A stretch of 58,863 bases of DNA from Cymbomonas tetramitiformis (taxonomy: Eukaryota; Chlorophyta; Pyramimonadophyceae; Pyramimonadales; Pyramimonadaceae), in assembly GCA_001247695.2 (NCBI GenBank), contig LGRX02012846.1:1-58863 (forward strand), in the 5' to 3' direction. The notes under the pieces were generated by a model. The model was not told the DNA's origin and ran no database searches. It saw only the letters and a list, made by a program, of their open reading frames with translations. Within the stretch, counting starts at the first letter, position 1, and each line of letters starts with the position of its first letter. This document shows, piece by piece, positions 32,101 through 44,100 of this stretch. A program made the position numbers and the translations under genes.

Positions 32101-35100
32101 TGCGCCGGCGCGGCAGCCCCGGAGCTGCCAGCGTTTGTGTGCCGGCGTGACTTCAAGCCTGGAGCGACCTGGAGACCTAGGCGGAAGGGCTGGCCGCTGG
32201 CGATGTCTCCGTGCGGCCGCAGGCGGCGGTGCGGGTCGCTGAGGAGGATGCGCTCCAGGACGCACAGCGCCCGCACATACTTCAGATCCTCCGCGCTGTC
32301 CAGCTCCTCCCCCTGGAGAGTCCCAACCAAGACCCCCCCCGCCGCCGCCCTAAAGCAACATGTGGCCCGTCCGGCCTCGCCGCGCGCTGCGCCCTTGCTG
32401 CCCTGGGGGCTTCGGGATCGTCGTTGAGTGGTGAGGCTTTCCGAAGGGGAGCGGGATTCGTCGGTGAACGATGTGGCAAGGAATTCGACGCGGGGAGCAA
32501 GCAGATGTCGCATATTCCAAAACCGGAAATTTGAGGATTCAGACTGTAGGGGCCAATCAGAGCCCTTCTGGGGATGTCGAAATCCGACAGCTCGACTGCC
32601 ACAGTTTGAGGAAAATTGAGCTCGGGACCTTTTCTGAAACAATGAGCCAAAAAAGCTCAGAATCCGCTGCGAAACAGTTTCGGGTTCGAGCATCTCCGAT
32701 CTGAGGCCTGGCTGCTCTCACAGCACGGGCAAAACAACACCCAGGTTGAGAGGACCTGGTCTCGGGCGAAACAACACCCAGGTTGAGAGGACCTGGTCTC
32801 GGGCGAAACAACACCCAGGTTGGGACCTGGTCTCGGGCGAAACAACACCCAGGCTGGGAGGACCTGGTCTCGGTAACAACACCAAAGAGAGACCTGGTCT
32901 CGGGCGAAACAACACACAGGTTGGAGGGACCTGGTCTCGGGCGAAACAACACCAGGTTGAGAGGACCTGGTCTCGGCGAAACAACACCCAGGTTGGGAGG
33001 ACCTGGTCTCGGGCGAAACTACACCCAGGTTGAGAGGACCTGGTTCGGCGAAACAACACCCAGGCTGAAGGACTGGTCTCGGGCGAAACAACACCCAGGT
33101 TGAGAGGACCTGCTCTCGGGCGAAACAACACCCAGGTTGAGAGGTCTTGGTCTCGGGCGAACCAACACCCAGGTTGAGAGGACCTGGTCTCTCGGCGAAA
33201 CAACACCCAGGTTGAGAGGACCTGGTCTCGGGCGAAACTACACCCAGGTTGAGAGGACCTGGTCTCGGGCGAAACAACACCCAGGTTGAGAGGACCTGGT
33301 CTCGGCTAAACAACACCCAGGTTGAGAAGACCTGCTCTCGGGCGAAACAACACCCTGGGAGGACCTTGTCTCGGCGAAACAACACCCAGGTTGGAGAGGA
33401 CCTGGTCTCAGGCGAACACCCAGGTTGAGAGGACCTGGTCTCGGGCGAAACTACACACAGGTTGGGAGGACCTGGTCTCGGGCGAAACAACACCCAGGTT
33501 GAGAGGACCTGGTCTCGGGCGAAACAACACCCAGGTTGAGAGGACCTGGTCTTGGTTTGCCCCCCGGCACGGCTACGTTGGGGGCTCGCAGACCATCCAG
33601 CGAGACATGAGCTGTGTAGGAGAGTCATCACCGGAGGTGCGCATCCATTGGTAGACACAGTGCGGGGGACTAACGATGAGGGAAGAAAGCGGGTACAGGA
33701 GCAAAATCGGTGGTGGCGCAGAGGGCGGAGAGGAAGGGAGGAGCGGGGGGCACCTCGAGCACCACGGGGTAGCCCTTGAGCAGCTCGAAGACGGGCTGGA
33801 TCAGCAGCCGGTGGCCCAGGTGTGGGGCGGATGTGTGGGCGGGCTGGTAGAGGGAGTGCAAATGGTACAGCAGGTTCACCGCGAGCTTGCTCACCTCCTC
33901 GGGGCCCTGCAGCACCGCCTTCCAGAGGGCGCCCATTCCCTGTCGCCGCCCCCCGAAACCCCGCCCAAGTCCCCCGCCCCAACCTCCGAAGCCCGCGATG
34001 TTCAGCGCAAAGACGGGAAGGGGGCGCAGAATGCAGGGGTAGGCTTCCCAGGGTCGCGTCATCGTGCCGGCATCGTGGTCATCCGTGACAGAGCGTTGCG
34101 CCAGCAAGGACAGAGAGTTGCAACACATGGGGACAAGATCGGAGAGGGACATGGGCTCGGTCTGGCGGAGAGGAGCGCAAGGAGTCAGAGCTTAGACTGA
34201 GAATGAGAACGTACATAGAGCTTAGAGATGTCGGAGACGGTTTCGATGGATAGCCTGTTCGGCAATCGAGTGCTGTATGCCCCCACACCCCCCCAACAGG
34301 CTCACGCCGCAACATTCAACACCCCACTCCCCCCAACAGGCTCACGCCGCACGCCACATTCCAACACCTCACACCCCAACAGGCTCACGCCGCAACATTC
34401 AACACCCCACTCCCCCAACAGGCTCACGCCGCGGCATTCAACACCTCACACCCCCAACAGGCTCACGCGCCGCAACATTCCAACACCCACCCCCCAACAG
34501 GCTCACGCCGCGGCATTCAACACCCCACACCCCCCAACAGGCTCACGTCAGGTGGGCTGGGAGGAGCAGGGCGCGGAGGGGCGCGCAGCGGGGGCACGGA
34601 GAGCTTCGGAGGCTTACGGCTGGGAGTGAAGATGGCCCTCGGCTGTGTTGCAGATTATAAAGTAGTGGCGAAAGCAGGAGAAGGCAGTGGGTGTGGCAGT
34701 GGGCGCCTCCAGGGCAGGGCACAGGAGGTGCTCGAAGATATGCTCCAGGGCCACCGGGGCGTTGGCCAAGGACCCCGAGGCGTCCTTGTCAAGCCACGTC
34801 AGCAGCGCCTCCCGCTCCGGCCCCTCCTGCTACCCGACGCCTCAAACTGACTTCAACACAGCGCCTCCCCCTCTCGCTCCTCCTACCCACTACTCTGGTG
34901 CGTACCACCCCCGACCACTGCAACTGGCGCTGCGCGTCACATGCTTCACCGTACACATCGCTTTCTGCGGGCTCGAGCAGCCGGGCACCGCGGATGGCTC
35001 CATACACACTACATACATGCCTCGCATGAGGAAAGCCTGGTGAACGAATGGGGGCGCAGGCGCAATGGTTGCCAAAGCACGCGTACAGGGAGGTGCACAG

Positions 35101-38100
35101 GCGCCGCCACTGACGGATCGCACAATTCAGAGGGGTTTCCTTGGGGTTTCCTTGCATTGTCCCTTACCCCGCGACCCCCTTCTTGCCCTCGAGCCCCTCA
35201 AAACCCGGTCATTTCTTTCATTACTTTTCGAAAGGTTATCCCTGATACCCTTAACGTGGCTTTGTCTCGTTACACTAGCCCCCTTCCCCCCGCCCCTCGC
35301 GACCCGTTCGTTTCTTTCACTCCCGTCCCATGCCATTCCGAGCGCTGAGGCGTCACTGCAAAAGGCATTCAATGGCAGCCATTGTCGAAGCCCGTGATGG
35401 GTGTAGGGTGCGGAGTGGGCCGCTTTATGCCGTCTTCGCCCATCATCGAGGCGCATCAGCGCTTGTGTGTGTTCNNNNNNNNNNNNNNNNNNNNTCCTTG
35501 CATTGTCCCTTACTCCCGCGACCCCCTTCTGGCCCTCGAGCCCTCAAACCCGTCATTTCTTCATTACTTTCGAAAGGTTATCTCTGATACCCCAACGTGG
35601 CTTTCCTTTGTCTCGCACCAGTCTCGCGGCTGGGCGACTGCATCTGCCCCATGCCATCCCACAGCTGAGGGTAGTTGCTTGCAAAAGGCATTCAATGGCG
35701 TTCAGCCGAAGCCCAGATGGTGTAGGTGCGGAGGGCGGCGCCGTCTCGCCCATCATCGAGGCGCACTGGGCGCCTGTGTGTTCCTGATGGGCGAAGACGG
35801 CATAAAGCGGCCCACTCCGCACCCTACACCCATCACGGGCTTCGACAATGGCTGCCATTGAATGCCTTTTGCAGTGGCGCCTCAGCGCTCGGAATGGCAT
35901 GTGACGGGAGTGAAAGAAACGAACGGGTCGCGAGGGGCGGGGGGAAGGGGGCTAGTGTAACGAGACAAAGCCACGTTAAGGGTATCAGGGCGGCCTGGAT
36001 AAAAAGGCAGAAACTCTCTCGGGATGCTTAAGTTCTGCTTCATTGTCGGAGAGGTCCGCCTAGCGGTTTGTGTCAACACCGAAACCAGGCGCATGCGATA
36101 TTCCGTTGGGGATCCCCAACCGAGGCTTTCAATCTCGAAAAGATCTCTTCAGAAATGACCAGACCCACCTTTCAGTTCTGTTCCGAGGATGCTCTCATTT
36201 CTGAAAGGAGCGCCCCGCGCACACCGACGCGTACTCCACTGGCCCCCCATCTTCACCCTCGTGCGTTCGTTGGGGCGGCAGCGGGGGCCATGCACCAGAT
36301 CAATGCCGGTCAGCCGGTGCAAGCTCACCGCGCTGATGCCAGGGAGGGCGTGTCTGGGAGGGCGCAGGGGGGAACCTGGAGGAGGTCCCAAAGAAGATCC
36401 AGCTGGGGCGGGGTGAGCTGCAGGCTGGCGAGGGACATGAGGAAGCTGAGGAACTTCAGGTGCTGCCTCACCGCGGCCTCCTTCGGGAGGCTGCAGCTGG
36501 GCGTGAGCGCCAGCCACCTTGGCATCTCCGATAGCACCAGCTGCATCAGCTCCGTGCACACCTCGAGGGGCCCGGACCCCACAGTCGACCCTTCCAGCAT
36601 CTTGTTGGGGGATGCTCCTGCCAGAGGCCCCCGGCCCGGCCCTTTGCGTGTGAGCTACACTAAAACCTCCCATGTCACCCCTCGGGAGGGATGAGGACGC
36701 CTGCGGGAAGGCTTGGAAACAAATCGTCAGTTCAGGAGGGGTTGAAACTCCTTGTCCCCCTAAATAAAATCCTCATTTCAGGAGAAATTAGAGCTCCTCA
36801 TCCCCCCTTGGCGAGCCAGCATGGCCTAGGCCTCTTGGAAGAGAGCAAGTGACATGCGTCTCGCGCTGCCTCCGCCCGGCATAGCACCGAAGGCCTCGTG
36901 AGGTGCTACCCCCGCCTCGCGTGGGCCAACTGCAAAAGGGGGATATGGCGCACCCGGCATGGCGTCACTCAGGCTGCTGCCTGGAGCGTCATAGACTCGG
37001 AGGCCGCGGCGATACCCTGGGCACATGGGGCTGTCATTTTCGCCCATATCCTCCGACTCGTGCCCCCCCTGCAGGCTTTCTCCACTGTCCCCAGGCTCCC
37101 CGCCTCCCGAGCGCCGCCTCTGGCCCCACCCTCGGGAGGAGGGAGAGTCTGCCCACGGGCCGCGGCCTTGGCTGCTGCTGCGCCGGGCGCCGCCTCGGGT
37201 TGCGCCTGCCCAGGGGCCCCGCACCGCCATGTCCGAGCCCTTCCCCCGCCGCCCGTCAGACTGCGCTCCCCCCCCATGCCACAACCAATCAGAACCTGCA
37301 TGTCATAACCAGTCAGAGCATGCATGCCGCGGCCAATCAGAGCATGCATGCCGCGGCCAATCAGAGCATGCATGCCGCGGCCAATCAGAGCATGCATGCC
37401 GCGGCCAATCAGAGCATGCATGCCGCGGCCAATCAGAGCATGCATGCCGCGGCCAATCAGAGCATGCATGCCGCGGCCAATCAGAACATGCATGCCGCGG
37501 CCAATCAGAACATGCATGCCGTGGCCAATCAGACCCCTTCCTCCCATGTGTCCATGTGACTCAGGCACATATGATACGTATCACTCAGGCTTCCACGTAC
37601 GGTCTCACCAGACCCAATATTACCCTAAACAGTACAGGCCATAGACTTAAATTACCAAGCTGGGGCTGAAATCCCAAATGCAACATGTTGCCCGCTCCAA
37701 CACAAAGTCAGCTGCAAATCCGATTGAAAAAAACATAATGTATCTTATACAGTTCAAAGCAGTGCACCGCTCCAACTGGCAACTCACAAAAAAATGCTTA
37801 CTTAAATATCACAACTAGTGTACAAAGCTATCAGCTTCATAAGCTCAAGGTTTCTCTTGGTATAAAAGCTTGGTAGTGCCCGGGGGTAAAAAGTAAAAAG
37901 TAAAGCGGCTTATCTGTACGTATGCATCTATCGTGTGCCTCCAGGCAACTCTTCCAATCCACAGATTGACATGTGCACGTAGCATGATTGTACATGTCAC
38001 GTCCTCCTGACTACGGGGAGCAAAGCGGATATGACCCCTGCTTCCCACAGCATGCCCATCACGCGGCGGGCGAGAGGCGCGGCACCTGGGGAGGCGTAAG

Positions 38101-41100
38101 TGGCCTGCAGAATGTGCTGCAGCACCTCCAGCACGCGCTCAGTCCGCCTCAGGCGAACACATGCCACGCCCTCCAGCGCCACCCCCACGTCCATGGCCTG
38201 CGCAAGGCGGCCGGAATCGAAGCTTAGAATTGAGGTGGGCACTGCTGAGACCATCGCACGTGAGGAAGAGTACTTCGTGAGCTGTCATCACCAGGCAGAG
38301 CTGGCATCACTAGGCAGGCGGCGCATGATGGGGGCGAGGGAGGCACGCTGGAATGGTGATGGCGAGAGGTGTGTGCTAGGGGGGGACTGGCGAGAGGTGT
38401 GTGGCAAGACCCGCCTGAGAGGGGTGGCGGAGGTGTGTGCTAAGGGGGTGATGCGCATGCCCGGGGTAAGCGGGGGATGCGCATGGGGGTAAGAAGGTGA
38501 TGCGCATGCCGGGGGTAAGGGGGTGAGGCACATGCCGGGGTAAGGGGGCATGCGCATGGGGGTAAGGGGTGAGAGGCACATGCCGGGGGCAAGAAGGGAA
38601 TGCGCTGGGGGTAAGGGGTGATGCGCATGCTGGGGGTCGAGTGAGACATCCTTAGGTGAGAGACCATATGATGCCCGCCAAGAGTTAAGACGGCACGCAT
38701 GCAGTGGAGGGGGGCGGTAAGGGAGGTATACGCCCGAGCTGGCAGAGGGACGCGCACGCCGGGCGGGGTGGTGAGGGAGGGGTATGCCGGCGGGTTAGGA
38801 TAGGAGCAAAGGTGGCCCTGAGGGGAGGGGGGGAAGGCAAGGCAAGTCAACAGTCTGCCCCAAAACCCTAGAGGACTGCGGGGGGATGTACCGGGGGCAC
38901 AGGGGCGACGCTGCCCTCGCGGAGGTGCTGCAGGCACGCCTCCAGGTAGCGTTGCTGCTCTGGCCAGTCCATCATCTGCGCGAACAGCTTACCTAGCTTC
39001 CCCAGCGGCAGGCCCCCCTCCGTCGCCCCGGCTCCCCCCCGGTGGGAGACGAGCCGCATGCGCGATGGCGGGCTGCACGGCGTGGCCACCACCCTGGCGG
39101 CGGCGTCCACGTCATCCATGGAGATCGTCGAAGCCCCGGAGAAGGGGGTGGGGGCGTCCTCGCCCTCCGTCTCCAAGGCGCTCGTGCTCATGGGGGTGCC
39201 TATCACGCTCTCCGCCAGGACCGTGGAGAGGGGCGTCCCCTGCGCCACGCAGACGGAGCGCCCGGCGGGACTGCGTGGGGAGGTCAAGGAGGCCGTGTCC
39301 GGCGCCGCGGAGCCGTCCACACTCAGCGTCCACAGTATGGAGAGCAACGTGTGTCTCGCCTCCGGCTCCTGCCCCGCCATCCTCGCCCCCGAGCGCCCCC
39401 TCTGAATGTGACGCGTAGGTCACGCTGGTGCGCTGGAAGCAGGGGACAGCTCCGCGCAGACCGCCTACCGGGGGAGGAGCGGCCCGGAGAGGCGCGTGTC
39501 TCAGAGAGAGTCTGCACTGCAAGGGGGCTGGGATTCGCGGGGAACCGGTTGCGGCGGGCGGAGAGGCGTGGCGAGCGCCCACCTTCAGACTGCGGCACCA
39601 CCAGTGGGCGTTGTTCTGCGTGAGGAGGGTCGCCAGCGTGTCCGCCGGAAGCAGCTGCCCGGCGCGTCCCGGCGACGAGGGCAAGGGGGGTTGGGAGCAG
39701 GCGGGGGGGGCAGGAGGGTCGCCAACCAATCAATCTTGGAGGTTCATGCCACGAGCCGCGATGCTTCCCTAGCGGTATGTGCTGCGCTGGCGCCACTTCG
39801 GGGGGCTGGCCTCCACGTGGCAGGCCTCCGTATACCGGATATCCCACAAGCTTGGTGAAATGTAGGGATGGGAGATGATCCCACAAGCTCGGTGAAATAT
39901 AGGGATGGGGGATGATCCCACAAGCTCGGTGAAATATAGGGATGGGGATGATCCCACAAGCTCGGTGAAATATAGGGATGGGGGATGATCCCACAAGCTT
40001 GGTGAAGTATAGGGATGGGGATGATCCCACAAGCTCGATGCAATAGGGGGTGGGGAGATCCCACAAGCTCGGGGAAATACAAGAATGGGGGATGATCCCA
40101 CGAGCTCGATGCAATAGGGGGGGGTGATGATTCAGAGTTTTAGCTGCTCAGGCCTGAGGGCAATGGGAGGTAGCGGGGTGGCACAGCGGAGGCAGTGGGG
40201 CTTAAAGGACAGATCGGGGCACCTCAGCGGCGCGGCGGAGCAGCTCGCCCTGCAGTGGGGGGCGCAGATGCTGCAGTATCCCCTGCAAGGACATGCCCCC
40301 CTTCCCCCCAACCCCGTCACGGTCCGGCATCGCCAAGCAGAGGCTAGTGAGCAGCAAGAGGGTGCGGGGGCAAGAGGGCGCGGCCGGCAGTCTGAAGTCC
40401 ATCTGTGTGTGGCTGGCACCTGCAGCGCCTCGCTTGATGCCCTCAACCCCGGGTGAGACGCGTAACTCGTCAAAAGGGCGTACTCGCTACTAGTATACAT
40501 CTGACGTGGCGTGGGGCGATGTGGCAGCACCTGATTGGAGGCGAGTAGCGACAGGATCTCCACGCGCTCCGTGTCGTGCGCGGTGCACGCTGCCCGCAGC
40601 ATCGCGTCCTGCACAGAGGGAGCAGATGAGGCGCGAGCTTCCTGGCCTTCGGATCAGGATGGGAATCCACGCGCAAGGACAGAAGTGAGGAGTGTGGCGC
40701 CAGGCAGTGGATGGAGCTGCATCCTTCAGGGGGGTCCTTCAGGGGGGTCCTTCAGGGGGGGTTGCTCTGAGAAACCCCATGCATTGGCCGCTGCTCCCAC
40801 CGCCGCACGCGCTTTGAGAGCCACAGCACTCCCGATACGCTGCAACACTAATCCTCACACACACTTTTAGGGTCTGTCTACTTCGATACGCTGTAACGCT
40901 GACCCTAACACACGCTTTTAGGGTCGCTGTACTCTGACAGTATTCTGATTCACTGTTGTGGTCTCCTTCAGCATGCTGCTAGGGTCACTGTGTCACGCCC
41001 AGCCAAAGCTCCACACCGCACTCTCACCAACACGACTCGCGGCTCTCGCCAGGGCAGGCCAGCGCCGGCGAGGCGTGGAAGGCGAGCAGGCCGGCGGCGG

Positions 41101-44100
41101 AGGCAGTACCAGCTGCAGATTCTGGAGACCTTCATGCTTAGCGAGGAAGATGAGCAGTGTCTGCCACGTGTCACCCCTCCACACGCTGAGGCCATGCAGG
41201 GTCCAATGAGCATGAGGCGTGCTTCAGCCAATCAGGGGAGGAGGACACACGACGGGTGATAGCTGACAAAGTGAAGAGGGCAGAGGGAGTGTGTGTGGGG
41301 GGGCGGGGGAGGAACCTTGGTTTTGTCAGCTGTGAGCAGCTGTTGATGACGCTTGGTGCCTGCCGCAAGCACGCGAACCAAAACCCTCAAAACCCAACAT
41401 GCTCATGAAGCGGGGATCGGTCACAGGAGGGATTTCATTGGCACTCGCGGTGCATGGAAGGTGCGTGGATGCCTACTGCCTGGGCTCTGGGGGAGGGGGT
41501 TGGGGGCGGAGGGGATCACCAAAGAGCTCCTCCACCAGATGATGGCTCCGGACCCAGAGCACGAAGTCCCTGTGGGTGAGGGCGCAGTTGAGCACCTCCC
41601 GGGACACCGACGGCCTGAACGTGACTTGCCTTCCCTCCTCGATCTCGCCGGTATTTGTGTACTCCACGTCGTAGGTTCCGTCCTCCCGGTCCAACAACAC
41701 CTTGAACCTGCGAGGCGCCACACCGCGCATGCCAATCATTCCCCAGGACACCTCGCCACTCCCCGAGAGGGCCCCCGTTGGGGCGCGCCGGGAGTGGCGC
41801 ACTTCGCGCTGTGCCTCTCTTTGCCATGCTTCAGGCAGGGAGGACGATCGAAATTCTGGTGGGAGGGGAGGAATTCCGGCGGGAAGGGGGGAAGGGGGCA
41901 AACAAGGAGTCGAGCGTGGAGTGGGCAGCCGCACACTCTGCATGACGCACACTCTGCATGACGCACATTCTGCACAACGCGCACTCCGCATGACCCACAC
42001 CCTTCATGACGCGCACTCTGCATGACGCACACTCTGCATGACGCACACTCTGCATGACGCACACTCTGCACAACGCGCACTCTGCATGACGCGCACTCTG
42101 CATGACGCACACTCTGCATGACGATACGGAGTTGACCTTGCGGCAGTGCTGGCGGCAGTCGGAAGGCCTGCGGCAAGGAGGTCGACGGGTGAGGGGGAGG
42201 CGGCGGCGTCCGGTACAGGGCGCACTCGACTACCCTGTTATTTATCTCCAGCTCGTACTTCTTGCCAATCTCGGGTCGGCCGTACTCCGTGCGCGTGGCG
42301 CCGATGCATTCCTCGGCGAGGCGGGCCAGCCACTGAAGAGCAAACAGGTGGCGCGACAGCGAGGGCGACCTCCAGCAGATGCTGGCCACGTGCAGCCAGC
42401 AGGAGTACAGCTTGGGATCCATCTGGAGCGATGCCCACCGCACCCCATCCAATCACCCCTCTCCCCAGCGGCGCACAGCGATAGCTGCCTGGCTCTGCCT
42501 CTCAGTATGGCTAAGCCGCCACGTAGCAGACCTACAGCCGTCCGATTCCACACACCGCGCCCTAGAGATTGCTCGACGGCCAAGTGGCGTGCCTGGAGTC
42601 GCTTCACCTGCGTCTCCCCTCCATGGTTATAGGTCTGGCGCGGCTCCGCGGGCCAAGGCAGGTAAGAAGAGGCTCGGCTCCATGCTCGATGGCGCCAGCG
42701 GGGGGGGAGTCGGACGCGCCTGTCCCATGGCGTTCTCGAGATGTCTGAACATCTCCTCCACCTCCCCATGGCCGATGGACCCGGCCACGTTCTCATCGCA
42801 TCGTAGGATCCAGTCTACGATGCGGTGCACGGCCTCCTGAGCCGCCTCGTCGTCGAGCTGCCGGCTGCAGCCAGGCCCTCCGCCCGAGAGCCCCGCACCG
42901 CCTCATTCATACATGTGACGCGCGTCCTCATACATGTGGCGCGCTGGCAACACGGAGCCCGAGCCGAACCGCAGCCGCGATGGCACCCTGCCCTAGCTCA
43001 ATTCTCGCCGTCCATCACAGGCAAGCCGCGGCGACGGCAGCATCCGTGGTAAATCCTCGCGGCAGGAAAACTAAATCCGACGGCCGCCGACGACGCTTGC
43101 GTCACGACTCACGGCACCATACTTTCCAGCCCCCCCCTCTGTCCCCGCTTGTCCTCACCCCATCCCCCGGCCACGCTGAACACCGCTCATGACCCACCAC
43201 CCGATCTGAACTTCGGCTGAGGAGCTCAGTGCCCCGGGAACATGGCGCTCCCTCCAATCCGTGCCAGCTGGTGCTGCCGCTCGAGCCGCACCAGGTTCTG
43301 CTGAGGAGGGAGGCGGCGAGCTCGGCGCGTCTCAGCAGGGGCAGCGGCGTGTCCTCCAGCACCAGGAAGAAGGAGCGGAAGTACTCCTGCCGCCGCACGC
43401 GCAGCGCAACCCGAGACAACTCATCCACCCGCCAGGCTGAAGCGGTGGGGCAGAGCGCGCCCCATCCTGACCGCATAAATTGGCGGCAAGATCGGAACGG
43501 ACGCTCGCCAGCGACGCTTGTCGTAGCGCACCGGCAGCGTGATGCGTGAAGGGACATGTCACGCCGAGCGCGCGTCACACCAACAAAGCGTACTCTCGTC
43601 GCGCACAGCTCATCTTCCAACATCCTGAGCCGTGCGAACAGGAGCGCGCCAAGTGTACGTGCGCAGTGCTGCCGGCAGGGCTCTGGGCAGGGCGCAGGAC
43701 GAGCTCCAGCAGCAGCGACGCGGTTTGCTCACCTCAGCGCGTGCCTCCAGGCGAGCCTGCAAGACACACATACCCCCCCCCCACACTGAACGGCATGAGA
43801 TCGGCCAACAAAAGCCAGCCCACCATCATCCCAGTGGATGTGAAAAGCAAATCAAGATCAGGGCGGGGCCGTGACAAGATACCACAAACGCATACATATT
43901 CCCAACCCAAATGCAAAGCAGCATGGAAAGATGATACGATGTGACCGATCGTCGCCAAACAACTGTTGGTCTCTGGGTTACGGAGTAAGCGGACCCTGCT
44001 GGCATGCCCCCCAGTGGCTCCCGGTCGATGGATGGGACCTGTTGGTCCATGGTTATGTCATGAATGCAGTCACACCACACAGTATGGACACCCCATGTCA

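Noticed and set aside
32657..33982. 441-aa minus-strand ORF
   Set aside because: Frame is kept open by the 37-bp repeat; translation is just the repeat ([13 protein letters not shown]).
34040..34152. Separate USP24 exon reading [14 protein letters not shown]
   Set aside because: Good acceptor but no donor at a fitting phase; kept only as a possible extension of exon 19.
36969..37568. Plus and minus ORFs of about 200 aa over the 24-bp array
   Set aside because: Period divisible by three keeps all frames open; no domain.
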